From Cryptomeria japonica (taxonomy: Eukaryota > Streptophyta > Pinopsida > Cupressales > Cupressaceae), in NCBI RefSeq assembly GCF_030272615.1, contig NW_026729206.1:12501-42500 (forward strand): a DNA stretch of 30,000 nt, given 5' to 3'. The position numbers were made by a program, and so were the translations under genes. This document shows positions 19,279 to 30,000 of the stretch, one piece after another. Each line of letters opens with the position of its first letter. Position 1 is the stretch's first letter. The notes beneath the pieces are model-generated. The model searched no databases. It worked only from the letters and a program-made list of their open reading frames with translations, and had not been told where the DNA came from.

Positions 19279-19703
19279 AGATTTTCGCCGGGCGTCGCAA
19301 TGCTATTTGAATAAACCTTTTGCCCGTTTGCGTTCTCGTCGGGGCCGGGCCGGGCCGGGGTGCGCTGCCCGCACTACCGCGCGCGCGGGGGCGACACCGA
19401 GCGCGCACCCGAGGCGCCCCGAGCACACAGGCCACGGTGCAACCCGGGCGTTGTGCGCGCACCCCGGTGCGCCCGAGGTGCTGCGCGCGCACCCAGGTGA
19501 AATCGGTGTGCACCTCGGCCAGTGCGCGCTCGGTCGAGTCGCGCACGTTGGCCAAGGTGCACGGTGATGTTTCTTACTCTAAGGTTCCGCACCAGACGCC
19601 CGGGACAGGTGAGCGAAGCTGGGCGGGGCCGGGTGCGCGGCCGGGGCAGGTGCACGCAGCTGGAGAGAGCTTTGGAGCACACTTCGGAGCGCACCAATGA
19701 TGC

Positions 19704-22700
19704 GCTCCATTCAAAAGTTTCCTGAAAAGGCAAAAAAAGTTGAGATTATAGAATTTCCCACTTGAGAGATTGTAAAAAAAAAAAATTTAAAATGAAGGAA
19801 ACGCGGGTGCCAAGGTGTGCGCAGCCCAGCCAAGGTGTGCGCACCAAGGCGCCCACCCTGGCGAAGGTGCACGCAAGGTGCGCACCCGAGGCAAACCGGA
19901 CAATTAACCCAACTTTCGACTTCGCGCGCACCTTGGAGCGCACTTCGGAGCGCTCCTTGGTGCGCACCAATCTTGGGCACCTCGGAGTGCACCATGGCGC
20001 CCACCAAGGTGCGCACCCGGGGCAAACCGAGCTCCGACTTCGTGCGCACCTTGGAGCGCATGAAAGGTGCGCACCATGGCGCCCACCAAGGTGCGCAGCC
20101 CAGCCAAGGCGTGCGCATCAAGGTGCGCACCCTGGCGAAGGTGCGCACCCGGGGCAAACCGAGCTCCGACTTCGTGCGCACCTTGGAGCGCACAAAAGGT
20201 GCGCAACCCAGCCAAGGTGTGCGCACCCCGGTCAAACCGAGCTCCGAATCGTGCGCACCAGAGGTGCACGCCATCGTGCGCACCTTGGAGCACACTTCGG
20301 AGCCCTCCTTGGTGCGCGCCGATGTTGCGCACCTCGGAGCGCACCCGGGGAAAACAATGCAATTAACCCGACTTTCGACTTCGTGGGCACCTCGGAGCGC
20401 TCTCGGGTTCGCACCTCGGAGCACACCGAGGTGCGCACCTTTGATGCGCTGCCTTCACCAATTTCCAGAAAAGGCAAGAAAACATTGAGAAGGTGTGCGC
20501 ACCGAGGTGCCCACCCTGGCGAAGGTGCACGCGAGGTGCGCACCCGGGGCAAACCGGGCTCCGACTTCGTGCACGCCGCACCTTGGAGCACACTTCGGAG
20601 CGCTCCTTGGTGCGCACCAGGGCGCGCAACCCAGCCGAGGTGCCCACCCCGGCGAAGGTGCACGCGAGGTGCGCACCCGGGGCAAACCGGGCTCCGACTT
20701 CGTGCACGCCATGGTGCCCACCGCGGCGAAGGTGCACGCGAGGTGCGCACCCGGGGCAAACCGGGCTCCGACTTCGTGCACGCCGCACCTTGGAGCACAC
20801 TTCGGAGCGCTCCTTGGTGCGCACCATGGTGCCCACCAGGGCGCGCAACCCCGCCGAAGGTGCACGCGAGGTGCGCACCCGGGGCAAACCGGGCTCCGAC
20901 TTCGTGCACGCCGCACCTTGGAGCACACTTCGGAGCGCTCCTTGGTGCGCACCATGGTGCCCACCAGGGCGCGCAACCCCGCCGAAGGTGCACGCGAGGT
21001 GCGCACCCGGGGCAAACCGGGCTCCGACTTCGTGCACGCCATGGTGCGCACCGCGGCGAAGGTGCGCACCCGGGGCAAACCGGGCTCCGACTTCGTGCAC
21101 GCCGCACCTTGGAGCACACTTCGGAGCGCTCCTTGGTGCGCACCAGGGCGCGCAACCCAGCCGAGGTGCCCACCCCGGCGAAGGTGCACGCGAGGTGCGT
21201 ACCCGGGGCAAACCGGGCTCCGACTTCGTGCACGCCGCACCTTGGAGCACACTTCGGAGCGCTCCTTGGTGCGCACCATGGTGCCCACCAGGCCGCGCAA
21301 CCCAGCCAAGGTGTGCGCACCAAGGTGCACGCGAGGTGCGCACCCGGGGCAAACCGGGGTCCGACTTCGTGCACGCCGCACCTTGGAGCACACATCGGGG
21401 CGCTCCCGGGTTCGCACCGGCGTTGCGCACCGTGGTGGGCACCTCGGAGCACACCAAGGTGGGCAGCGAGGTGCGCACCTTTGATGCGATGCCTTCACTA
21501 ATTTCCATAAAAGGCAAAAAAAAAACGAGATTTTAAAATTTCCGTTTTGAAAGATAGTGAGAAAAAGGGAATGCTGGTGCCATCTTGAGCCCGCCCTGGT
21601 GCGCAGCCCAGCCAAGGTGTGCGCACCAAGGTGCCCACCCTGGCGAAGGTGCGCGCCCGGGCAATTAACCCAACTTCCAACTTCGCGCGCGCCAGGGTGG
21701 GAGCGCACCCAACAACCGGGCCTGGGAAGAGCCAATGCGAGAAACCCCACCAAACGCTCTGACAAAAAAAGAGGGGGCGCTCCAGTAACCCCGCTTCGGA
21801 GCGCACCCTGGGCAAACCCAGCCAAGGTGCCCACCCCGGCCAAGGTGCAGGCGAGGTGCGCACCCGGGGCAAACCGGGCTCCGACAACGTGCACGCCGCA
21901 CCTTGGAGCACACTTCGTAGCGCTCCCGGGTGCGCACCTCAGAGCACACCAAGGTGGGCAGCGAGGTGCGCACCTTTGATGCGCTGCCTTCACTAATTTC
22001 CAGAAAAGGCAAAAAAAAAAGGAGATTTTAAAATTTCCGTTTTGAAAGATAGTGAAAAAAACGGAACGCGCGTGCCATCTTGAGCCCGCCCTGGTGCGCA
22101 GCCCAGGTAAGGTGCCCACCCTGGCAAAGGTGCGCACCCGGGCAATTAACCCTACTTCTGACTTCGTGCGCGCCAGGGTGGCAACCGGGCCTCGGAAGAG
22201 CCAATGCGAGAAACCCCACCAAACGCTCCGACAAAAAAAGAGGCGGCGCTCCAATAACCCCGCTTCGGAGCGCAGCCGGGGCAAACCCAGCCAAGGTGCC
22301 CACCCCGACGAAGGTGCACGCGAGGTGCGCACCCGGGGCAAACCGGGCTCCGACAACGTGCACGCAGCACCTTGGAGCACACTTCGAAGCACTCCCGGGT
22401 GCCCACCGGCGTTGCGCACCGTGGTGGGCAGCGAGGTGCGCACCTTTGATGCGCTGCCTTCACTAATTTCCAGAAAAAGGCAAACAAAAATGAGATTTTA
22501 AAATTTCCGTTTTGAAAGATAGTGAAAAAAAAGGAACGCGGGTGCCATCTTGAGCCCGCCCTGGTGCGCAGCCCAGGCAAGGCATGCGCACCAAGGTGCC
22601 CACCCGAGGTGCACACGCGGGGCAAACCGGGCTCCGACTTCGTGCAGGCCGCACCTTGGAGCACACTTCGGAGCGCTCCTTGGTGCGCACCATGGTGCCC

Positions 22701-25700
22701 ACCAGGGCGCGCAACCCAGCCAAGGTCTGCACACCAAGGTGCCCACCCCGGCGAAGGTGCACGCGAGGTGCGCACCCGGGGCAAACCGGGCTCCGACTTC
22801 GTGCACGCCATGGTGCCCACCGCGGCGAAGGTGCACGCGAGGTGCGCACCCGGGGCAAACCGGGCTCCGACTTCGTGCACGCCGCACCTTGGAGCACACT
22901 TCGGAGCGCTCCTTGGTGCGCACCATGGTGCCCACCAGGGCGCGCAACCCAACCAAGGTGTGCGCACCAAGGTGCACGCGAGGTGCGCACCCGGGGCAAA
23001 CCGGGGTCCGACTTCGTGCACGCCGCACCTTGGAGCACACATCGGAGCGCTCCCAGGTTCGCACCAGCGTTGCGCACCTTTGATGCGCTGCCTTCACTAA
23101 TTTCCAGAAAAGGCAAAAAAAAACGATATTTTAAAATTTCCGTTCTGAAAGATAGTGAAAAAAACGGAACGCGGGTGCCATCTTGAGCCCTTCCTGGTGC
23201 GCAGCCCAGGCAAGTTGTGCGCACCAAGGTGCCCACCCTGGCGGAGGTGCGCGCCCGGGGCAAACCGGGCTCCGACTTCGTGCACTGCATGGTGCCCACC
23301 AAGGCGCGCAACCCAGCCAAGGTGCCCACCGCAGCGAAGGTGCACGCGAGGTGCACACCCGGGGCAAACCGGGCTCCGACTTCGTGCACGCCGCACCTTG
23401 GAGCACACTTCAGAGCGCTCCTTGGTGCGCACCAGGGCGCGCAACCCAGCCGAGGTGCCCACCCCGGCGAAGGTGCACGCGAGGTGCGCACCCGGGGCAA
23501 ACCGGGCTCCGACTTCGTGCACGCCATGGTGCCCACCGCGGCGAAGGTGCGCACCCGGGGCAAACCGGGCTCCGACTTCGTGCACGCCGCACCTTGGAGC
23601 ACACTTCGGAGCGCTCCTTGGTGCGCACCATGGTGCCCACCAGGCCGCGCAACCCAGCCAAGGTGTGCGCACCAAGGTGCACGCGAGGTGCGCACCCGGG
23701 GCAAACCGGGGTCCGACTTCGTGCACGCCGCACCTTGGAGCACACATCGGGGCGCTCCCGGGTTCGCACCGGCGTTGCGCACCGTGGTGGGCACCTCGGA
23801 GCACACCAAGGTGGGCAGCGAGGTGCGCACCTTTGATGCGATGCCTTCACTAATTTCCATAAAAGGCAAAAAAAAAACGAGATTTTAAAATTTCCGTTTT
23901 GAAAGATAGTGAGAAAAAGGGAATGCTGGTGCCATCTTGAGCCCGCCCTGGTGCGCAGCCCAGCCAAGGTTTGCGCACCAAGGTGCCCACCCTGGCGAAG
24001 GTGCGCGCCCGGGCAATTAACCCAACTTCCAACTTCGCGCGCGCCAGGGTGGGAGCGCACCCAACAACCGGGCCTGGGAAGAGCCAATGCGAGAAACCCC
24101 ACCAAACTCTCTGACAAAAAAAGAGGGGGCGCTCCAGTAACCCCGCTTCGGAGCGCACCCTGGGCAAACCCAGCCAAGGTGCCCACCCCGGCCAAGGTGC
24201 AGGCGAGGTGCGCACCCGGGGCAAACCGGGCTCCGACAACGTGCACGCCGCACCTTGGAGCACACTTCGTAGCGCTCCCGGGTGCGCACCTCAGAGCACA
24301 CCAAGGTGGGCAGCGAGGTGCGCACCTTTGATGCGCTGCCTTCACTAATTTCCAGAAAAGGCAAAAAAAAAAGGAGATTTTAAAATTTCCGTTTTGAAAG
24401 ATAGTGAAAAAAACGGAACGCGCGTGCCATCTTGAGCCCGCCCTGGTGCGCAGCCCAGGTAAGGTGCCACCCTGGCAAAGGTGCGCACCCGGGCAATTAA
24501 CCCTACTTCCGACTTCGTGCGCGCCAGGGTGGCAACCGGGCCTCGGAAGAGCCAATGCGAGAAACCCCACCAAACGCTCCGACAAAAAAAGAGGCGGCGC
24601 TCCAATAACCCCGCTTCGGAGCGCAGCCGGGGCAAACCAAGCCAAGGTGCCCACCCCGACGAAGGTGCACGCGAGGTGCGCACCCGGGGCAAACCGGGCT
24701 CCGACAACGTGCACGCAGCACCTTGGAGCACACTTCGAAGCACTCCCGGGTGCCCACCGGCGTTGCGCACCGTGGTGGGCAGCGAGGTGCGCACCTTTGA
24801 TGCGCTGCCTTCACTAATTTCCAGAAAAAGGCAAAAAAAAATGAGATTTTAAAATTTCCGTTTTGAAAGATAGTGAAAAAAAAGGAACGCGGGTGCCATC
24901 TTGAGCCCGCCCTGGTGCGCAGCCCAGGCAAGGCATGCGCACCAAGGTGCCCACCCGAGGTGCACACCCGGGGCAAACCGGGCTCCGACTTCGTGCAGGC
25001 CGCACCTTGGAGCACACTTCGGAGCGCTCCTTGGTGCGCACCATGGTGCCCACCAGGGCGCACCCGGGGCAAACCGGGCTCCGACTTCGTGCACGCCGCA
25101 CCTTGGAGCACACATCGGAGCGCTCCCAGGTTCGCACCAGCGTTGCGCACCTTTGATGCGCTGCCTTCACTAATTTCCAGAAAAGGCAAAAAAAAACGAT
25201 ATTTTAAAATTTCCGTTCTGAAAGATAGTGAAAAAAACGGAACGCGGGTGCCATCTTGAGCCCTTCCTGGTGCGCAGCCCAGGCAAGTTGTGCGCACCAA
25301 GGTGCCCACCCTGGCGGAGGTGCGCGCCCGGGGCAAACCGGGCTCCGACTTCGTGCACTGCATGGTGCCCACCAAGGCGCGCAACCCAGCCAAGGTGCCC
25401 ACCGCAGCGAAGGTGCACGCGAGGTGCGCACCCGAGGTGCACACCCGGGGCAAACCGGGCTCCGACTTCGTGCACGCCGCACCTTGGAGCACACTTCAGA
25501 GCGCTCCTTGGTACGCACCAGGGCGCGCAACCCAGCCAAGGTGCTCACCCCGGCGAAGGTGCACGCGAGGTGCGCACCCGGGGCAAACCGGGCTCGAACT
25601 TCGTGCACGCCGCACCTTGGAGCACACATCGGAGCGCTCCCGGGTTCGCACCAGCATTGCGCACCTTTGATGCGCTGCCTTCACTAATTTCCAGAAAAGG

Positions 25701-25823
25701 CAAAAAAAAGAAAAAAATGAGATTTTAAAATTTCCGTTTTGAAAGATAGTGAAAAAAACGGAACGCGGGTGCCATCTTGAGCCCGCCCTGGTGTGCAGCC
25801 CAGGCAAGTTGTGCGCACCAAGG
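19704..25823. repeat. nested GC-rich repeats with AT islands, unit 2
   Basis: Counterpart of 11781-17900, offset 7923 bp. It keeps the same islands, short variants, internal 2.35-kb duplication and 278-bp deletion, so all of these predate the macro-repeat amplification. The AT island near 22485 has one A changed to C within its poly-A run. Confidence 0.93.
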
Positions 25824-26340
25824 CACCCACCCTGGCCAAGGTGGGTCACGGGGTGGGTCCTAGGGTGGGTAACGGGGTGGGTACTAAGGTGCGTGCCAAG
25901 GTGGGTCATAGGGTGGGTGCCAAGGTGGGCACCAGGGTGGGTGTGCACCAACCCTAGCCAGGGTAGGTCACGGGGTGGTTGTCGGGGTGGGCGTCAAGGA
26001 GCCAAGGTGGGTGGCAAGTAGCCAAGTTGCGTGCCAAGGTGGGTGTCGGGGTGGGTGCCAAGGATCCAAGGTGGGTGCCAAGGAACCAAGGTGGGTGTCT
26101 GGGTGGGTGCCGAGGTGGGAGCCAGGGTGGGTCCCAAGGTGAGTGCAAAGGTGGGTGCCAGGGTCAAGGTGAGTGCCAATGTGGGTTCCAAGGTGCCAGG
26201 GTCAGGGTGAGTGCCAATGTGGGTTCAAAGGTGCTAAGTTGGGTGCGAGGTTGGGTGCGAGGGTGGGTGGGTGCCAAGGTGTGCTAGGTGGAAGCCCGGG
26301 TGGGTCGGCATCCCATGGGTGTCGAGTTGGGTGCCTGATG
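25824..26340. repeat. G-rich tail of macro-repeat unit 3
   Basis: Counterpart of 9977-10493, with the same sharp left junction as in unit 2. Confidence 0.93.
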
Positions 26341-26687
26341 GGTGCTTCTTGTCAAGTTTTAGTCGTCGGGACTCATTTCGAGCCTTAGAGGTCGTTTCTT
26401 GTCCGGTTGCCCTGTCTTCGACCTGGGAACCCAATTTTGGTCCTCGGGTCCCATTTTTTTTTGTCTCGCATCCCACTTTTGGCCTGTGGCCTTTTCGGGG
26501 TCGATTCTCGTTTTGGGCATCAGAGCATGTTTCTTCTCCTAAAACCCAATATTTGTTTATTAAGTCTCGGAACACATTTTTGTTCTCGTGGACCCATCAT
26601 GGGTCTTGGAACGCATTTGTGGTCCTTGGGTCCCATTTTGCATCCCGAAACTTGTGTTTTGGTGCTTGATCCCTATTTTGGGTGCCC
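26341..26687. repeat. T-rich degenerate repeat block, unit 3
   Basis: Counterpart of 10494-10840; no difference seen by eye. Confidence 0.7.
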
Positions 26688-27049
26688 ACCTTGCACCAAG
26701 TGCGCACCCGGGGCAAACCGAGCGCCTTGGTGCACCGGGGCAAGATTGAGCGTGCACCCGAGGCGCCCCGAACATGCACCAAGGTGCACTCGGCCCACAT
26801 GTGAGCGCAGGTCGTTGCGCCCGAGGTGGTGTGTGGGCACCGCGTTGCAGACGGGACACTGCACGCACACGACGCCCCCTCCAGGTGCACGCACGTAGGC
26901 CGGGCCGGGTGCACACCCGACGCCCTAGCAAGGTGCGCGCACCCGGGCAGGGCTCACACTTGGCGAACGGGGCGCACTTCGCGAGGGAGGGTGTGCACCT
27001 CGACGGGGGTGGGTGGCCGGGGTGGATTCGCACGTGGGTCGCGGTTTGC

Positions 27050-27077
27050 TAAGTACACACTGCGACAAGCTCATAAC
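27050..27077 (+). promoter_or_regulatory. 5S upstream element (-28 to -1), copy 3
   Basis: Identical to the element at the other two 5S copies: TAAGTACA from -28 and C at -1. Confidence 0.55.
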
Positions 27078-27195
27078 GGGTGCGATCATACCAGCGTTAG
27101 TGCACCGGATCCCATCAGAACTCCGCAGTTAAGCGCGCTTGGGCCGGAGTAGTACTGGGATGGGTGACCTCCCGGGAAGTCCCGGTGTTGCACCC
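27078..27195 (+). rRNA. 5S ribosomal RNA, copy 3
   Basis: Complete 118-nt 5S rRNA gene, 7923 bp after copy 2 and identical to it across the transcribed region by eye. Internal control region, helix I ends, T6 terminator and -28 element are intact. It lies in the third macro-repeat, which is cut by the window end. Confidence 0.97.
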
Positions 27196-27201
27196 TTTTT
27201 T
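27196..27201 (+). terminator. Pol III T-tract terminator of 5S copy 3
   Basis: Six T residues directly after the 5S 3' end, followed by AG and a second T5 run as in copy 1. Confidence 0.9.
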
Positions 27202-27626
27202 AGTTTTTCGCCGGGCGTCGCAATGCTATTTGAATAAACCTTTTGCCCGTTTGCGTTCTCGTCGGGGCCGGGCCGGGCCGGGGTGCGCTGCCCGCACTAC
27301 CGCGCGCGCGGGGGCGACACCGAGCGCGCACCCGAGGCGCCCCGAGCACACAGGCCACGGTGCAACCCGGGCGTTGTGCGCGCACCCCGGTGCGCCCGAG
27401 GTGCTGCGCGCGCACCCAGGTGAAATCGGTGTGCACCTCGGCCAGTGCGCGCTCGGTCGAGTCGCGCACGTTGGCCAAGGTGCACGGTGATGTTTCTTAC
27501 TCTAAGGTTCCGCACCAGACGCCCGGGACAGGTGAGCGAAGCTGGGCGGGGCCGGGTGCGCGGCCGGGGCAGGTGCACGCAGCTGGAGAGAGCTTTGGAG
27601 CACACTTCGGAGCGCACCAATGATGC

Positions 27627-30000
27627 GCTCCATTCAAAAGTTTCCTGAAAAGGCAAAAAAAGTTGAGATTATAGAATTTCCCACTTGAGAGATTGTAAAA
27701 AAAAAAAATTTAAAATGAAGGAAACGCGGGTGCCAAGGTGTGCGCAGCCCAGCCAAGGTGTGCGCACCAAGGCGCCCACCCTGGCGAAGGTGCACGCAAG
27801 GTGCGCACCCGAGGCAAACCGGACAATTAACCCAACTTTCGACTTCGCGCGCACCTTGGAGCGCACTTCGGAGCGCTCCTTGGTGCGCACCAATCTTGGG
27901 CACCTCGGAGTGCACCATGGCGCCCACCAAGGTGCGCACCCGGGGCAAACCGAGCTCCGACTTCGTGCGCACCTTGGAGCGCACGAAAGGTGCGCACCAT
28001 GGCGCCCACCAAGGTGCGCAGCCCAGCCAAGGCGTGCGCATCAAGGTGCGCACCCTGGCGAAGGTGCGCACCCGGGGCAAACCGAGCTCCGACTTCGTGC
28101 GCACCTTGGAGCGCACAAAAGGTGCGCAACCCAGCCAAGGTGTGCGCACCCCGGTCAAACCGAGCTCCGAATCGTGCGCACCAGAGGTGCACGCCATCGT
28201 GCGCACCTTGGAGCACACTTCGGAGCCCTCCTTGGTGCGCGCCGATGTTGCGCACCTCGGAGCGCACCCGGGGAAAACAATGCAATTAACCCGACTTTCG
28301 ACTTCGTGGGCACCTCGGAGCGCTCTCGGGTTCGCACCTCGGAGCACACCGAGGTGCGCACCTTTGATGCGCTGCCTTCACCAATTTCCAGAAAAGGCAA
28401 GAAAACATTGAGAAGGTGTGCGCACCGAGGTGCCCACCCTGGCGAAGGTGCACGCGAGGTGCGCACCCGGGGCAAACCGGGCTCCGACTTCGTGCACGCC
28501 GCACCTTGGAGCACACTTCGGAGCGCTCCTTGGTGCGCACCAGGGCGCGCAACCCAGCCGAGGTGCCCACCCCGGCGAAGGTGCACGCGAGGTGCGCACC
28601 CGGGGCAAACCGGGCTCCGACTTCGTGCACGCCATGGTGCCCACCGCGGCGAAGGTGCACGCGAGGTGCGCACCCGGGGCAAACCGGGCTCCGACTTCGT
28701 GCACGCCGCACCTTGGAGCACACTTCGGAGCGCTCCTTGGTGCGCACCATGGTGCCCACCAGGGCGCGCAACCCCGCCGAAGGTGCACGCGAGGTGCGCA
28801 CCCGGGGCAAACCGGGCTCCGACTTCGTGCACGCCGCACCTTGGAGCACACTTCGGAGCGCTCCTTGGTGCGCACCATGGTGCCCACCAGGGCGCGCAAC
28901 CCCGCCGAAGGTGCACGCGAGGTGCGCACCCGGGGCAAACCGGGCTCCGACTTCGTGCACGCCATGGTGCGCACCGCGGCGAAGGTGCGCACCCGGGGCA
29001 AACCGGGCTCCGACTTCGTGCACGCCGCACCTTGGAGCACACTTCGGAGCGCTCCTTGGTGCGCACCAGGGCGCGCAACCCAGCCGAGGTGCCCACCCCG
29101 GCGAAGGTGCACGCGAGGTGCGTACCCGGGGCAAACCGGGCTCCGACTTCGTGCACGCCGCACCTTGGAGCACACTTCGGAGCGCTCCTTGGTGCGCACC
29201 ATGGTGCCCACCAGGCCGCGCAACCCAGCCAAGGTGTGCGCACCAAGGTGCACGCGAGGTGCGCACCCGGGGCAAACCGGGGTCCGACTTCGTGCACGCC
29301 GCACCTTGGAGCACACATCGGGGCGCTCCCGGGTTCGCACCGGCGTTGCGCACCGTGGTGGGCACCTCGGAGCACACCAAGGTGGGCAGCGAGGTGCGCA
29401 CCTTTGATGCGATGCCTTCACTAATTTCCATAAAAGGCAAAAAAAAAACGAGATTTTAAAATTTCCGTTTTGAAAGATAGTGAGAAAAAGGGAATGCTGG
29501 TGCCATCTTGAGCCCGCCCTGGTGCGCAGCCCAGCCAAGGTGTGCGCACCAAGGTGCCCACCCTGGCGAAGGTGCGCGCCCGGGCAATTAACCCAACTTC
29601 CAACTTCGCGCGCGCCAGGGTGGGAGCGCACCCAACAACCGGGCCTGGGAAGAGCCAATGCGAGAAACCCCACCAAACGCTCTGACAAAAAAAGAGGGGG
29701 CGCTCCAGTAACCCCGCTTCGGAGCGCACCCTGGGCAAACCCAGCCAAGGTGCCCACCCCGGCCAAGGTGCAGGCGAGGTGCGCACCCGGGGCAAACCGG
29801 GCTCCGACAACGTGCACGCCGCACCTTGGAGCACACTTCGTAGCGCTCCCGGGTGCGCACCTCAGAGCACACCAAGGTGGGCAGCGAGGTGCGCACCTTT
29901 GATGCGCTGCCTTCACTAATTTCCAGAAAAGGCAAAAAAAAAAGGAGATTTTAAAATTTCCGTTTTGAAAGATAGTGAAAAAAACGGAACGCGCGTGCCA
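27627..30000. repeat. nested GC-rich repeats with AT islands, unit 3 (partial)
   Basis: First 2.37 kb of the nested region of unit 3, ending within the second full AT island. No difference in organisation from units 1 and 2. Confidence 0.93.

Larger units (their letters stand above)
17901..25823. repeat. 7923-bp macro-repeat, unit 2
   Basis: Full second unit, same order as unit 1, and above roughly 99% identical by eye. The junction with unit 1 joins the last AT-island module directly to the G-rich tail, with no extra sequence, so the units are simple head-to-tail copies. Private changes include T at 20061 (GAGCGCATGAAAG) and G at 22618 (CACACGCGGGG). Confidence 0.97.
25824..30000. repeat. 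macro-repeat, unit 3 (cut by window end)
   Basis: First 4.18 kb of a third unit, matching unit 2 throughout; a private change is T at 26747 (AAGATTGAGCG). The window ends in the AT island that corresponds to 14154 of unit 1, so the array may continue. Confidence 0.97.

Noticed and set aside
1-30000. 18S, 5.8S or 26S rRNA sequence
   Set aside because: I looked for conserved rRNA words at both edges and across both strands and saw none; the linkage to 45S genes is therefore inferred only.

Overview
This window looks like ribosomal-DNA spacer from a land plant and contains no credible protein-coding gene. Three copies of a complete 118-nt 5S rRNA gene (+ strand, starts 11231, 19155 and 27078) match the plant 5S sequence closely. 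Positions 18-22 and the third-box region look most like non-angiosperm seed plants, from memory, so a gymnosperm is my best guess at low confidence. No 18S, 5.8S or 26S sequence is visible.

Layout, left to right. (1) Positions 1-4014: about 21 tandem copies of a 188-bp unit. (2) 4015-5447: older, degenerate modules of about 440-545 bp, three of which carry a short conserved element that reads TATATAGGGG on the minus strand. (3) 5448-5747: 50/56-bp tandem repeats. (4) 5748-6895: 311-bp tandem repeats, each with the same element. (5) 6896-7530: a 52-bp array rooted in a palindrome. (6) 7602-8600: 157/220-bp repeats, again each with the element. (7) 8600-9976: decayed GTGCACC-type and then G-rich GGTGGGTGCC-type minisatellite. 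(8) 9977-30000: 2.5 copies of a 7923/7924-bp macro-repeat. Each macro-repeat holds a G-rich stretch, a T-rich block, one 5S gene and about 6 kb of nested GC-rich repeats broken up by AT-rich islands.

The 13 copies of CTTATATAGGGG on the minus strand agree with the plant RNA polymerase I initiator consensus TATATA(A/G)GGG. I therefore read the window right to left as the intergenic spacer of a 45S rDNA unit: 26S would lie beyond the right edge, followed by the macro-repeats, a run of spacer promoters, the last promoter at 4368 (candidate gene promoter), then the 188-bp array in the putative external transcribed spacer, with 18S beyond the left edge. The 5S genes then lie on the opposite strand from the 45S unit. 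This is inference: the 18S and 26S genes are not in view, and the same TATATAAG motif could be a Pol II TATA box on the plus strand.

The many long open frames, on both strands and often in several frames at once, come from stop-poor GC-rich tandem repeats. The notable biology is structural: a 7.9-kb 5S-bearing macrosatellite with four nested levels of repetition, a ladder of opposing Pol I-like promoters, and a 188-bp satellite that appears to derive from the promoter-downstream module.
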